64,000 nt of DNA from Caulobacter radicis (GTDB lineage Bacteria; Pseudomonadota; Alphaproteobacteria; Caulobacterales; Caulobacteraceae), in NCBI RefSeq assembly GCF_003094615.1, contig NZ_QDKO01000010.1, positions 186,001 through 250,000 of the forward strand, in the 5' to 3' direction. The notes beneath the pieces were generated by a model. That model was given only the letters and a program-made list of their open reading frames with translations, did not search any database and was not told where the DNA came from. A program made the translations under genes and the position numbers. Positions 52,948-61,364 of this stretch are shown one piece after another (positions within the stretch are counted from its first letter, which is position 1; each line of letters begins with the position of its first letter).

Positions 52948-54318
52948 ATGTCCGCCGACCGCATCGTCCTGCTCGACCGCGCCCTGCTGCCGCGCTTTGG
53001 CCTGCTGTGCCTGGGCATCTGGCTGAACGCCGCCGACACCCTGGTCACCGCCACCATCATGCCCAGCGTCGCCCGCGAGATCGGCGGCCACCAGTATTTC
53101 GGCTGGTCGGTGGCGGCCTACCTGATCGGCTCGATCGTCGCCGGCGCGTGCAGCGGCAAGTTTTCGCAAGGGCTTGGCCTTCGGCGGGCCACGGCCTTCG
53201 CAGGCGTGGTCTATGCGATCGGCTGCGCCATGAGCGCGCTGGCCCCCGACTTCGTCACCTTCGTCGCCGGCCGCTTGGTGCAGGGTCTGGGCGCGGGGGC
53301 GGTGGTGGCGCTGTGCTACGTGGCGATCACGGCCCTCTTTCCCGAAAGCCTTTGGCCGCGCGTCTATGGCGCGGTGGCCGGGGTGTGGGGCGGGGCGACC
53401 CTGCTGGGGCCGATGCTGGGCGGGCTGTTCGCCGCCGCCGGCTTCTGGCGCGGGGCGTTCTGGGCCTTCGTCATCCAGGGCGTCGTCTTCGTCGTCGCCG
53501 TGCTGGCCATGCTGCCGGGCGAGAAGCGCGAGGCTGGCCGCACCCGCATTCCCAGCCGCCAGCTGCTGCTGCTGGTCGTCGGCGTCGGCCTGATCGGCGC
53601 GGCCGGGGTCGTGGCCTCGCCGGCGGTGGCGGGCGCCTGCGCCGTCCTCGGCGTCGTGGCCATGGCCGCGATGCTGGCCGTCAACCACGCCTCGCCCGAC
53701 CGCCTGTTGCCGCGCTCGGCCGCCGACCTGTCGACCGCTACCGGTCTTGGCCTTCTGACCATGTTCGCCTGCGAGGCCGCCGCCATCGGTTTCACGGTCT
53801 ATGGCCCCGCCTTCATCCAGGCTCGCCACGGCGCCTCGCCCCTGGTCGCCGGCTATGTCACCGGCGGCATCGCCGCGGGCTGGACCGTCTGCGCCATGCT
53901 GGTGGCCCGGCTGAAGGCTAAGCGCGAGCCCCTGGCCATTCGCGCCGGCGCCCTGGTGATCCTGCTCGGGGTGGCGCTGGCCGCGCTGGCGGTGACGCGC
54001 GGCGGCCTGTGGAGCACGGGCCTGTCGCTGCTGGCCGTCGGCTGCGGCTTTGGCCTCTGCTGGGCGTTCCTGGCCCGCCGCACCATCGCCGGCGCGCCGG
54101 TCGAGGAGCAGGCCCTGGCCTCGTCCGCCGTACCCACGGTGCAGCTGATCGGCGGCGCGGCCGGCTCGGCCGCCGCCGGGGCCATGGCCAACCTGCTGGG
54201 TTTCGGCCACGGCATCGATCCGGCCGCCGCCTTCGTCCATGGGCCGTGGTTGTTCGCCGCCTTCGCGCCGCTGGCCCTGGTGGGCTGCCTCGCGGCCTGG
54301 CGGCTGGCGAGGGCCTAG
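52948..54318 (+). CDS. MFS transporter (DHA2-like drug or metabolite exporter)
   Basis: The 456-residue protein has about 14 membrane helices: LCLGIWLNAADTLVTATIMP (motif D1 region), FGWSVAAYLIGSIVAGACSG, GRLVQGLGAGAVVALCYVAI (motif C-like GxxxG), and YLIGSIVAGAC/FSQGLGLRR for the intracellular loop. It fits the DHA2 drug-exporter class rather than the sugar class. No regulator is adjacent. It diverges from the extensin-family gene by 106 bases. Confidence 0.9.
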   Translation: MSADRIVLLDRALLPRFGLLCLGIWLNAADTLVTATIMPSVAREIGGHQYFGWSVAAYLIGSIVAGACSGKFSQGLGLRRATAFAGVVYAIGCAMSALAPDFVTFVAGRLVQGLGAGAVVALCYVAITALFPESLWPRVYGAVAGVWGGATLLGPMLGGLFAAAGFWRGAFWAFVIQGVVFVVAVLAMLPGEKREAGRTRIPSRQLLLLVVGVGLIGAAGVVASPAVAGACAVLGVVAMAAMLAVNHASPDRLLPRSAADLSTATGLGLLTMFACEAAAIGFTVYGPAFIQARHGASPLVAGYVTGGIAAGWTVCAMLVARLKAKREPLAIRAGALVILLGVALAALAVTRGGLWSTGLSLLAVGCGFGLCWAFLARRTIAGAPVEEQALASSAVPTVQLIGGAAGSAAAGAMANLLGFGHGIDPAAAFVHGPWLFAAFAPLALVGCLAAWRLARA

Positions 54319-54325
54319 AGCCGCT

Positions 54326-55171
54326 CTATTCGCTGCCGCCCAGCGTCAGCAGGATGGCCGGGTTCTGGGCGATCAGGATGACCCCCACCGCGCCCAGCGC
54401 CGTCTCGTCGCGCTCGTCGGACTCGGTGGCCGCGCCGACGATGGGGGCGACGATCAGGCCGCCGGGCAGGTCGGCCGGCGGCGCGGCCTCCAGGTCGGGG
54501 CGGTGCTTGAAGATTTCGGCGCGGATCGTGTCGACGCCCACGGCCATCGGCGCCAGGTCGATCTCGATGTCGGTTCCCACCGTGCGGTCGGCGAGGCTGA
54601 GGTTCGGCAGATCGCTTGGGCCCAGACGCAGGCCGAGCTTGCCGCGCCGGTCGCGGCTGCGCGGACGCACCGCCTGGATGGCCGCCCAAGGGATGGTCCA
54701 GCCCAGGCCTCGATCGTAGATCCCGGCCTCGTCGATCCGCAGTTCCACGGCGGCGGGCTCCAGCGGCGGGCGTCGCCAGATCAGCCAGCCGAAGCCCAGG
54801 TTCAGGGCCATGGCGTAGATCACGCCCCAGAGGTCGCCGTACCACCAGGACTGGCCGGTCAGCAGCAGGGCGATCGCCAGGCCGGCGAAGGGGATGCGGT
54901 TCTTCCAGCGCGCCTCGAGCTGCGCCTTGCGGCTGGTCCGCCAGACGCCGGGCGCGGGCTGGTCGGGCGCATCTTCGCGCCGGCCCGCGATCCAGAAGGC
55001 CAGGGCCAGGCCGAAACCCGCGATCCACAGCGGCGGCTGCACCTCCGGCGAGCCGCCCCAGACGCCCAGGGCCAGGCCGCTCCAGATCGCCGTCGGCGCG
55101 ATCTCCTGGCCCAGCTGGGCGGCGGACATGTGGACGCGGATGCCGTCCGAAACCTTGCGAAGCGGGTTCAT
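54326..55171 (-). CDS. Hypothetical membrane protein with PH-like C-terminal region
   Basis: The 281-residue protein has four hydrophobic segments in its first half (IWSGLALGVWGG, LWIAGFGLALAFWIAG, FAGLAIALLLTGQSWWYG, VIYAMALNLGFGWLIW). A soluble C-terminal part follows, LRIDEAGIYDRGLGWTIPWA, with AIQAVRPRSRDRRGKLGLRL, resembling the STM-type PH-like domains of membrane proteins. Function unknown. It is the gene after ecm in the same direction (31-base gap). Confidence 0.65.
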   Translation of the reverse strand: MNPLRKVSDGIRVHMSAAQLGQEIAPTAIWSGLALGVWGGSPEVQPPLWIAGFGLALAFWIAGRREDAPDQPAPGVWRTSRKAQLEARWKNRIPFAGLAIALLLTGQSWWYGDLWGVIYAMALNLGFGWLIWRRPPLEPAAVELRIDEAGIYDRGLGWTIPWAAIQAVRPRSRDRRGKLGLRLGPSDLPNLSLADRTVGTDIEIDLAPMAVGVDTIRAEIFKHRPDLEAAPPADLPGGLIVAPIVGAATESDERDETALGAVGVILIAQNPAILLTLGGSE

Positions 55172-55202
55172 GCGCGGAAAGGTAGCGCTTGCCTGGGCGG
55201 AC

Positions 55203-57191
55203 TCAAGCCTGCTCCAGCGCGGTCGCTTCGACCAGCCGCACCACGTCGCCCATGATCTGCGTGATCCTGAAATCCTTGGGGGTATAGATCCGCGCCACGC
55301 CCATCTGTTTCAGGATCAGGGCGTCGGCCTCGGGGATGATGCCGCCGGCCACCACGGGCACGTGGTCCAGCCCCTCGGCGCGCATCAGCCGCACGACCTC
55401 CTGCACCAGGTCGAGGTGCGAGCCCGACAGGATCGACAGGCCCACGACGTGGGCGCGGCTTTCCTTGGCGCGGCGGACGATCTCTTCCGGGGTCGAGCGG
55501 ATGCCGTCATAGACCACTTCCATGCCGCAGGCCCGGGCGCGGGTGGCGATCTGCTCGGCGCCGTTGGAGTGGCCGTCCAGGCCCGGCTTGCCGACGAGGT
55601 AGGTCAGGGTGCGGCCCAGCACTTCGGACACCCGCTCGACCTCGGCCTTCACCGCCTCGACATCCTCGGCCTCGCCGGTCGAGACCACGATCGCCACGCC
55701 GGTCGGGCCGCGATACTCGCCGAACACCTCGCGCAGGGCGCCGGCCCATTCGCCGGTGGTGACCCCGGCCTTGGCGGCGGTGATCGAGGGCTCCATGATG
55801 TTTCGGCCATCGATCGCGGCGGCCTTCAGGTCGGCCAGGGCGGCCTCGACGGCGGCCGCGTCGCGGGCCGCGCGCCAGGCCTGGATGCGGGCGACGACCT
55901 CGGCTTCCAGCTTCGGGTCGATGGTCTCGATGGCGCCTTCGCCCGCCGACAGGGGCGAGGGCTCGCTGTCGGTCCAGCGGTTGACGCCGACCACGGTCAG
56001 CTCGCCGGTCTCGACCGCCCGCACCCGCTTGGCGTTGGAGGCGACAAGCTCGGCCTTCATGTAGTCGATGGCGCTGGCCGCCCCGCCCATCTGGTCGATC
56101 AGGCCCAGTTGCTCCAGCGCGCCCTTCGACAGCTCGGCGACCTTGGCCTCGACCACGTGGGAGCCGGCGAACAGGTCCTCGTATTCCAAGAGGTCGGTCT
56201 CGTAGGCGAGGACCTGTTGCAGCCGCAGCGACCACTGCTGGTCCCACGGGCGCGGCAGGCCCAGGGCCTCGTTCCAGGCCGGCAGCTGCAAGGCCCGGCA
56301 GCGGGCGTCCTTGGAAAGGGTGACGGCCAGGGCCTCTATGAGAATGCGGTAGACGTTGTTCTCGGGCTGCGGCTCGGTCAGGCCCAGCGAGTTGACCTGC
56401 ACGCCGTAGCGGAAGCGCCGGGCCTTCCTGTCCTGCACGCCGTAGCGCTTGAGCAGGATCTCGTCCCACAGCTTGGTGAAGCTGCGCATCTTGCAAAGCT
56501 CGGTGACGAACCTCACCCCGGCGTTGACGAAGAAGCTGATCCGCGAGGCGACGATCTCGAAGTCTTCCTCGGGCACCTGGCCGCCGGCGCGGACGGTGTC
56601 GAGCACGCTGATCGCGGTGGCCAGGGCGAAGGCCAGCTCCTGCTCCGGCGTCGCCCCGGCCTCCTGCAGGTGGTAGCTGCAGACGTTCATCGGGTTCCAT
56701 TTCGGAACCTCGCGATAGCACCAGGCGATCATGTCGCCGATCAGCCGCAGGCTCGGGCCGGGCGGGAAGATGTAGGTGCCGCGGGAGAGGTATTCCTTGA
56801 TCAGGTCGTTCTGGGTGGTCCCCTGCAGGAGCCTGCGGTCGGCCCCCTGCTCGTCGGCCAGGGCGACGTACATCGCCAGCAGCCAGGCGGCCGGGGCGTT
56901 GATGGTCATGGAGGTGTTCATCTTCTCCAGCGGGATCTCGCTGAAGAGGGCGCGCATGTCGCCCAGGTGGCTGATCGGCACGCCCACCTTGCCCACCTCG
57001 CCGCGCGACAGGATGTGGTCGGGGTCGTAGCCGGTCTGGGTGGGCAGGTCGAAGGCCACCGACAGGCCGGTCTGGCCCCGCGCCAGGTTCGAGCGATAGA
57101 GCGCGTTGGACTTCTCGGCCGTCGAGTGGCCGGCATAGGTGCGGAAGATCCACGGCGGATCGGGCGCGTGCTGATAGGCCTTGTCCGACAT
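55203..57191 (-). CDS. ecm: Ethylmalonyl-CoA mutase
   Basis: The 662-residue protein is a B12-dependent acyl-CoA mutase of the ethylmalonyl type. Motifs: WIFRTYAGHSTAEKSNALYR, GLSVAFDLPTQTGYDPDH, MNTSMTINAPAAWLLAMYVA, GTTQNDLIKEYLSRGTYIFP, and the cobalamin-binding domain with GKPGLDGHSNGAEQI, then VVGLSILSGSHLDLVQEVV and PVVAGGIIPEADALILKQMG. The GLDGHSNGAEQ signature separates Ecm from methylmalonyl-CoA mutase, which has GxDGHDRG. It converts (2R)-ethylmalonyl-CoA to methylsuccinyl-CoA, the substrate of Mcd. Confidence 0.95.
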   Translation of the reverse strand: MSDKAYQHAPDPPWIFRTYAGHSTAEKSNALYRSNLARGQTGLSVAFDLPTQTGYDPDHILSRGEVGKVGVPISHLGDMRALFSEIPLEKMNTSMTINAPAAWLLAMYVALADEQGADRRLLQGTTQNDLIKEYLSRGTYIFPPGPSLRLIGDMIAWCYREVPKWNPMNVCSYHLQEAGATPEQELAFALATAISVLDTVRAGGQVPEEDFEIVASRISFFVNAGVRFVTELCKMRSFTKLWDEILLKRYGVQDRKARRFRYGVQVNSLGLTEPQPENNVYRILIEALAVTLSKDARCRALQLPAWNEALGLPRPWDQQWSLRLQQVLAYETDLLEYEDLFAGSHVVEAKVAELSKGALEQLGLIDQMGGAASAIDYMKAELVASNAKRVRAVETGELTVVGVNRWTDSEPSPLSAGEGAIETIDPKLEAEVVARIQAWRAARDAAAVEAALADLKAAAIDGRNIMEPSITAAKAGVTTGEWAGALREVFGEYRGPTGVAIVVSTGEAEDVEAVKAEVERVSEVLGRTLTYLVGKPGLDGHSNGAEQIATRARACGMEVVYDGIRSTPEEIVRRAKESRAHVVGLSILSGSHLDLVQEVVRLMRAEGLDHVPVVAGGIIPEADALILKQMGVARIYTPKDFRITQIMGDVVRLVEATALEQA

Positions 57192-57266
57192 CCTCGCGCT
57201 CCCGGCGGTCTTTTATGTTTATCGCCGGATGATGCGCTCGTGTTGGGTGCGGTGCAATATGAGGCT

Positions 57267-57278
57267 TCGCAGGTGCGA
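57267..57278 (-). promoter_or_regulatory. TCGCAGGTGCGA motif upstream of ecm
   Basis: Identical to the 12-mer upstream of mcd, 75 bases before the ecm start codon. The arms TCGCA and TGCGA are perfectly inverted. Likely operator or activator site shared by the pathway genes. Confidence 0.5.
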
Positions 57279-57285
57279 GTTCAGA

Positions 57286-57420
57286 TCCTCCCCCTGTAGG
57301 GGGAGGTGGCCCGGAGGGCCGGAGGGGGAAGAGACCGCAGCCTCCCATCCCGCTCTGAGTTCAGCAGACACGTCCCCCTCCGTCGGCTTCGCCGACACCT
57401 CCCCCCTCAGGGGGAGGATC
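57286..57420. repeat. Class A intergenic inverted repeat
   Basis: Begins CCTCCCCCTGTAGGGGGAGG with GGCCCGGAGGGCC sub-hairpin and ends CCTCCCCCCTCAGGGGGAGG, with GTCGGCTTCGCCGAC inside. It separates ecm from the VOC gene. Confidence 0.88.
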
Positions 57421-57421
57421 T

Positions 57422-57907
57422 TCATTCCCGGCTGAAGCTCTCGGGAATTTCCGGATTCTGGCCCGCCTTGCCCCACAGCACGATCTCGTTCCCCCACGGA
57501 TCGCGGAAGGCGTGGTTGTAGCCGTTGAACTCGGCCCAGTAGTGGTCGCGCCAGAGCAGGGTCGCGCCCAGGCTTTGCGCGGTTCCCAGGATCCGGTCGG
57601 CGCTGTCGTCGTCGCCGATCAGGATCCAGATGCGCGGCTTGCGGCCGTCGGTCGACAGGGCGCGGGGCTCGACGCCAGCGGCCTGCGGATGCGGGCGGGC
57701 GTTGGCGGCGTCGAAGATGCCCAGGTGCAGGTTGCCGATCTGGCTGTCTGCGCCGTCGGGGTTCTTGAACTGACCGCCCGGCACCATGCGGTGATAGATC
57801 CCCTGCGGCCGGGCGTCGTTCTGCCAGCCGAACACCTGCGCATAGAACTCGCCGGCCTTGGCGGGGTCGTCGCTGGCCAGGTCGACGAAGATCAGGGTGT
57901 TGGTCAC
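57422..57907 (-). CDS. VOC-family (glyoxalase-like) protein
   Basis: The 161-residue protein has VOC beta-alpha-beta-beta-beta units: TLIFVDLASDDPAKAGEFYA with FGWQNDARP, and in the second half ILGTAQSLGATLLWRDHYW followed by GYNHAFRDPWGNEIVLW. The usual metal-binding His/Glu positions are only partly present. GTG 57907 is the start. It is not the ethylmalonyl-CoA epimerase, whose conserved motifs (HHVGIAV) are absent. It lies beside the ring-oxidation cluster. Confidence 0.85.
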   Translation of the reverse strand: MTNTLIFVDLASDDPAKAGEFYAQVFGWQNDARPQGIYHRMVPGGQFKNPDGADSQIGNLHLGIFDAANARPHPQAAGVEPRALSTDGRKPRIWILIGDDDSADRILGTAQSLGATLLWRDHYWAEFNGYNHAFRDPWGNEIVLWGKAGQNPEIPESFSRE

Positions 57908-57940
57908 GGGCGGGCGTCCTTGGTTGCGGTGGTGGTGGCC

Positions 57941-58029
57941 GCCCTCGTGCTTCGACAGGCTCAGCATGAGGGCTGCTGTTGAAGCAGCATTCCGGACCTC
58001 ACCCTGAGCTCGTCGAAGGGCGGGGTCCG
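57941..58029. repeat. Class C intergenic inverted repeat
   Basis: Left arm CCTCGTGCTTCGACAGGCTC, right arm GAGCTCGTCGAAGGGCGGGG. It lies between the VOC and SDR genes, both on the minus strand. The central GCTGCTGTTGAAGCAGC is a smaller hairpin. Confidence 0.8.
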
Positions 58030-58034
58030 GCTTC

Positions 58035-58865
58035 TCAGTCGAAGCCGATCGACAGCGAGGTCTCCCGCCAGGCCTCGATGTCGGCCTTCAGGCCGTCGGC
58101 GGCGTAGGCGGCGTATTTCAGGGCGTCTTCGCCGAGCAGCAGGTGCAGGGGCGGCTCGGGCGCATCGACGATGGCCAGCACCGCGAGCGCCGCCTTCTTC
58201 GGATCGCCGGGCTCGGAACCGGCGTGGTCGGCCATGATCCGCTCGGCGTCGCGAGCCAGGCCGTCATAGTCGGCCAGCTTGCTCGCCACGATGGTCTTGG
58301 AGCCCTTGGCGAAGCTGGTGCGCAGGCCCCCGGGGGCGACGTTGACGACCTTGATCCCCAGCTCGGCGACCTCGGCCGCCAGGGTCTGGGTCAGGCCTTC
58401 CAGCGCCCACTTGCTGGCGCAGTAGACGCCGGTGCCGGCCCAGACCGCCAGGCCCGAGACCGAGGTGATGTTGACGATCCGGCCCGCACGCCGGGCCCGC
58501 ATGGCCGGCAGCACGGCCTTGAGCATGCTGAGGGGCCCGAAGACGTTGGTTTCGAACTGGGCGCGGACCTCGTTGAGCGAGGCTTCCTCGACCGCGCCCA
58601 CCAGGCCGTAGCCGGCGTTGTTGACCAGCACGTCGATGGCGCCGGTCAGGGCTTCGGCGGTCTTCACGGCCTCTGCGACGGCGACCGGGTCGGCGACGTC
58701 CATGACCAGGCCATGAGCGCGGCCCGGCGCCAGGGCCTCGAAGGCGGCGACGTCGGCGGCCTTGCGCACCGTGCCGGCGACGACGTCGCCCCGCGCCAAG
58801 GCGGCCGCGGCGATCTCGCGCCCGAGCCCGCCGGACACGCCGGTGATCAGCCAAGTCTGGGTCAT
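58035..58865 (-). CDS. Short-chain dehydrogenase/reductase
   Basis: The 276-residue protein has LITGVSGGLGREIAAAALAR, VLVNNAGYGLVGAVEEASLN (NNAG motif), SVSGLAVWAGTGVYCASKWA with the YxxxK active site, and a C-terminal region typical of the SDR family sometimes annotated as carveol or retinol dehydrogenase-like. Substrate unknown; the neighbouring cluster suggests an aromatic metabolite, but this is inference. Confidence 0.92.
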   Translation of the reverse strand: MTQTWLITGVSGGLGREIAAAALARGDVVAGTVRKAADVAAFEALAPGRAHGLVMDVADPVAVAEAVKTAEALTGAIDVLVNNAGYGLVGAVEEASLNEVRAQFETNVFGPLSMLKAVLPAMRARRAGRIVNITSVSGLAVWAGTGVYCASKWALEGLTQTLAAEVAELGIKVVNVAPGGLRTSFAKGSKTIVASKLADYDGLARDAERIMADHAGSEPGDPKKAALAVLAIVDAPEPPLHLLLGEDALKYAAYAADGLKADIEAWRETSLSIGFD

Positions 58866-58887
58866 GGGGAAGTCCGATCAAGAGGAT

Positions 58888-59014
58888 CCTCCCCCTGTGG
58901 GGGAGGTGGCCCAGAGGGCCGGAGGGGGGACGTTATCAACTGACTAGGCGTCGGCCGTCTCAGCAGAAACTTCCCCCTCAGTCGCTCCGCGACAGCTCCC
59001 CCTTCAGGGGGAGC
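58888..59014. repeat. Class A intergenic inverted repeat
   Basis: Begins CCTCCCCCTGTGGGGGAGG with GGCCCAGAGGGCC and ends GCTCCCCCTTCAGGGGGAGC with GTCGCTCCGCGAC. The ends are from two different subtypes (CCTCCCCC and GCTCCCCC) seen in other copies, as if hybrid. Confidence 0.85.
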
Positions 59015-59025
59015 ATCTTGAAACT

Positions 59026-59886
59026 CTAAAACGGCTTGTCGCCCTTCACCCACAGGCGGTGCATCGTCCGGAAGTATTTCTTGTCGTCGTACAGCGTTCC
59101 CGTGTGCAAGGTGCAGCGGTTGTCCCACATCAGCAGGTCGCCGACGCGCCACTTGTGGGCGTGGACGAAGCGCTCCTGCGTCATGAACGCCACCAGCTCG
59201 TCCAGCAGGGCCAGGCCCTCCGGCCCGGGCTTGCCGATCACCTCGGTCACCGTGCCGGTCGAGGGCCACAGCGCCTTGCGGCCGTCGGCCGGGTGGGTGC
59301 GGATCAGCGGGTGCTCGACATCGGGATTGGCCGCCGCCATCTCGGGCGACAGGATCTGGGCCCCGAACTCGCGCGTGGCCATGAAGTGCTTGTAGCTGTG
59401 GTGCAGCCGCAGCGGCAGGAGCTCGGCCTGCCTGTCGGCGCTCAGCGCCTCCCAGGCCGCGCAGCCGTCGGCCAGCAGGGTGTCGGAGCCTTCCTCCGGG
59501 GCCTCCACGCAGTAGAGCATGGTCAGCATCACCGGCTGCGGCTTGTAACTGTAGTCGGTATGCCAGCCGACGCCGTCGTTGTGGGCCCCGATCGGCTTTC
59601 CGTCGACGACGCGGTTGGAGAGGATGAAGATCTTCGGATAGCCGGGCAGGGTGAAGCGGGTCTGGGTGTGGTCCTCCGGATCGCCGAACCGGCCGATGAA
59701 GGCCATCAGGTCGTCGGGGGTCATGGTCTGGTCGCGCACCAGCACCGCGCCGTGGGCGTGGAAGGCGGCCACCACGCCGTCGAGCTGCGCGTTCGACGCG
59801 GTCGGCAGGTCGATATCGAGGATCTCGGCGCCGAAGTCGTCCTTCAGGGGTCTCTTGGCCAGGGCGGGCAGGGCTTGCGCGAGCAT
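59026..59886 (-). CDS. TauD/TfdA-family Fe(II)/2-oxoglutarate dioxygenase
   Basis: The 286-residue protein has the HxD iron motif in GVGWHTDYSYKPQPVML and the distal His and Arg in WDNRCTLHTGTLYDDKKYFR and TMHRLW. GAEILDIDLPTASNAQ and HGAVLVRDQTMTPDDLMAF fit the family. It is more distant from the 28156 TauD and not a close duplicate. ATG 59886 is preferred, though GTG 59940 has GAGG seven bases upstream. It diverges from the Rieske gene. Confidence 0.88.
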   Translation of the reverse strand: MLAQALPALAKRPLKDDFGAEILDIDLPTASNAQLDGVVAAFHAHGAVLVRDQTMTPDDLMAFIGRFGDPEDHTQTRFTLPGYPKIFILSNRVVDGKPIGAHNDGVGWHTDYSYKPQPVMLTMLYCVEAPEEGSDTLLADGCAAWEALSADRQAELLPLRLHHSYKHFMATREFGAQILSPEMAAANPDVEHPLIRTHPADGRKALWPSTGTVTEVIGKPGPEGLALLDELVAFMTQERFVHAHKWRVGDLLMWDNRCTLHTGTLYDDKKYFRTMHRLWVKGDKPF

Positions 59887-60157
59887 GTCGGCGACCTTTG
59901 GTGACTGTCTGGCGTCGAGCCTAGGCGGTTGAAAAACCACGGTCTTGCCTCAGCGCGCACTGTCTCTTGCCCGCCTCTCGTGCGCGTACGGTCAAAAGCA
60001 AGGTCCTTGCGCAGCGCGTCGACAGCAGCGCCCGATCGGCGGGCGACCGTGCGGCGCGGGCCTGCCGCTGACCAAGTTTTCGTGCGCGCTGGAGCAAGAC
60101 CGGGGCGTGTCGCGGCGCCAGCCTTGAGAGGTCTTCCCCTTCAGCGAGCGCCCGGCC
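59887..60157. promoter_or_regulatory. Divergent control region with palindrome GCAAGGTCCTTGC
   Basis: A perfect 6-1-6 palindrome GCAAGG-T-CCTTGC lies at 59998-60010, between the TauD and Rieske genes. GGTTGAAAAACCAC at 59927-59940 also forms a small hairpin over GTG 59940. The region probably holds back-to-back promoters controlled by the AraC regulator at 63264. Confidence 0.4.
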
Positions 60158-61363
60158 GTGACCCTGTTCAGCGACGCCTTCTTCGACGGGCTGTCCAGCT
60201 CCACCCACGAGGTGGGCGCGGCCGAGACCCTGCCGCCGGCCTGCTACACCGACGCGGCCTTCTACGATTTCGAGAAGGCCGCCCTGTTCGACCGCGAATG
60301 GCTGTGCGTGGGCCGGGTGGACCAGGTGCGGGAGCCCGGCGACTTCTTCACCACCGAGATCGTCGGCGAGCCGATCCTCGTCACCCGCAACCGGGCCGGC
60401 GAGATCAAGGCGATGTCGTCGGTCTGCCAGCACCGCGCCATGCTGGTGGCCGAGGGCAAGGGCAACGCCCGCGGCTTCGTCTGCCCCTATCACCACTGGG
60501 TCTATTCGCTGAACGGCGACCTGGTGAACGCCCCGGCCATGGACCGCACCTGCGGCTTCGACAAGAAGAAGGTCAGCCTGCCGGCCTTCAAGGTCGAGAT
60601 CTGGCTGGGCTTTATCTTCGTCAATTTCGATGCGGACGCAGAACCCTTGGCCCCGCGCTTGGCGGCCGTCGAGAGCGCCATCGCCAATTTCGACCTCGAG
60701 ACCGCCGAAGCGCTCGAACCCATGACCGGCCAGTTCGCCTGGAACTGGAAGGTGATGTTCGAGAACAACAACGACGGCTACCATGCCAGCAAGCTGCATC
60801 GCGGCGTGCTGCACGACTTCATTCCCAGCGAGCTGGCCAGCTTTCCCGAGGCCGAGCCCGGCGATGCGGGCTTCCTGCGCTACAACGGCACCCTGCACCC
60901 GGACGCGAGTTTCAACCCGACCCAGAAGGCGGTGCTGCCGATCTTCCCCAAGCTGTCGGACGAGGACCGGGGCCGGGCGACCTTCGCCAACATCCCGCCG
61001 ACCCTGTCGCTGGTGATGACCAGCGACATGGTCATCTACCTGATCCTGCGGCCCACGGGCCCGGAGACCATGGCCCAGGACACCGGCATCCTGGTCGCCC
61101 CCGGCGCGCGGGACTCCTACGGCTTCAAGGAGCGGCTGGAGATGATCATGACCTCGGCGGGCCAGATCATCGCCCAGGACATGCATGTCGACGAGCTGGT
61201 CCAGAAGGGCCTGCGCTCGCGCTTCGCCATCCGCGGCCGCTACTCCTGGCAGGAGGGGGCGCAGGTGCAGTTCAACCGCTGGCTCGCCCCGCGCTACCAG
61301 GCCCAGTGGGACCGGATGAAGGGCGCGCCCGCCGCGGCCTCCACCCCGGTGGAGGCCGCCTGA
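60158..61363 (+). CDS. Rieske aromatic ring-hydroxylating oxygenase, alpha subunit
   Basis: The 401-residue protein has the Rieske centre SSVCQHRAMLVAEGKGNARG and FVCPYHHWVYSLNGDL, and the iron-binding site FENNNDGYHASKLHRGVLHD (Asp-x-Tyr-His-x4-His). Such enzymes di-hydroxylate or demethylate aromatic acids or amines. No separate reductase or ferredoxin gene is visible in the part of the cluster inside the window. Start GTG 60158. One base separates its stop from the ring-cleavage dioxygenase start. Confidence 0.92.
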   Translation: MTLFSDAFFDGLSSSTHEVGAAETLPPACYTDAAFYDFEKAALFDREWLCVGRVDQVREPGDFFTTEIVGEPILVTRNRAGEIKAMSSVCQHRAMLVAEGKGNARGFVCPYHHWVYSLNGDLVNAPAMDRTCGFDKKKVSLPAFKVEIWLGFIFVNFDADAEPLAPRLAAVESAIANFDLETAEALEPMTGQFAWNWKVMFENNNDGYHASKLHRGVLHDFIPSELASFPEAEPGDAGFLRYNGTLHPDASFNPTQKAVLPIFPKLSDEDRGRATFANIPPTLSLVMTSDMVIYLILRPTGPETMAQDTGILVAPGARDSYGFKERLEMIMTSAGQIIAQDMHVDELVQKGLRSRFAIRGRYSWQEGAQVQFNRWLAPRYQAQWDRMKGAPAAASTPVEAA

Positions 61364-61364
61364 G

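Noticed and set aside
57422..57907. VOC gene as ethylmalonyl/methylmalonyl-CoA epimerase
   Set aside because: Its motifs do not match epimerases; it is closer to general glyoxalase-like proteins despite lying near ecm.
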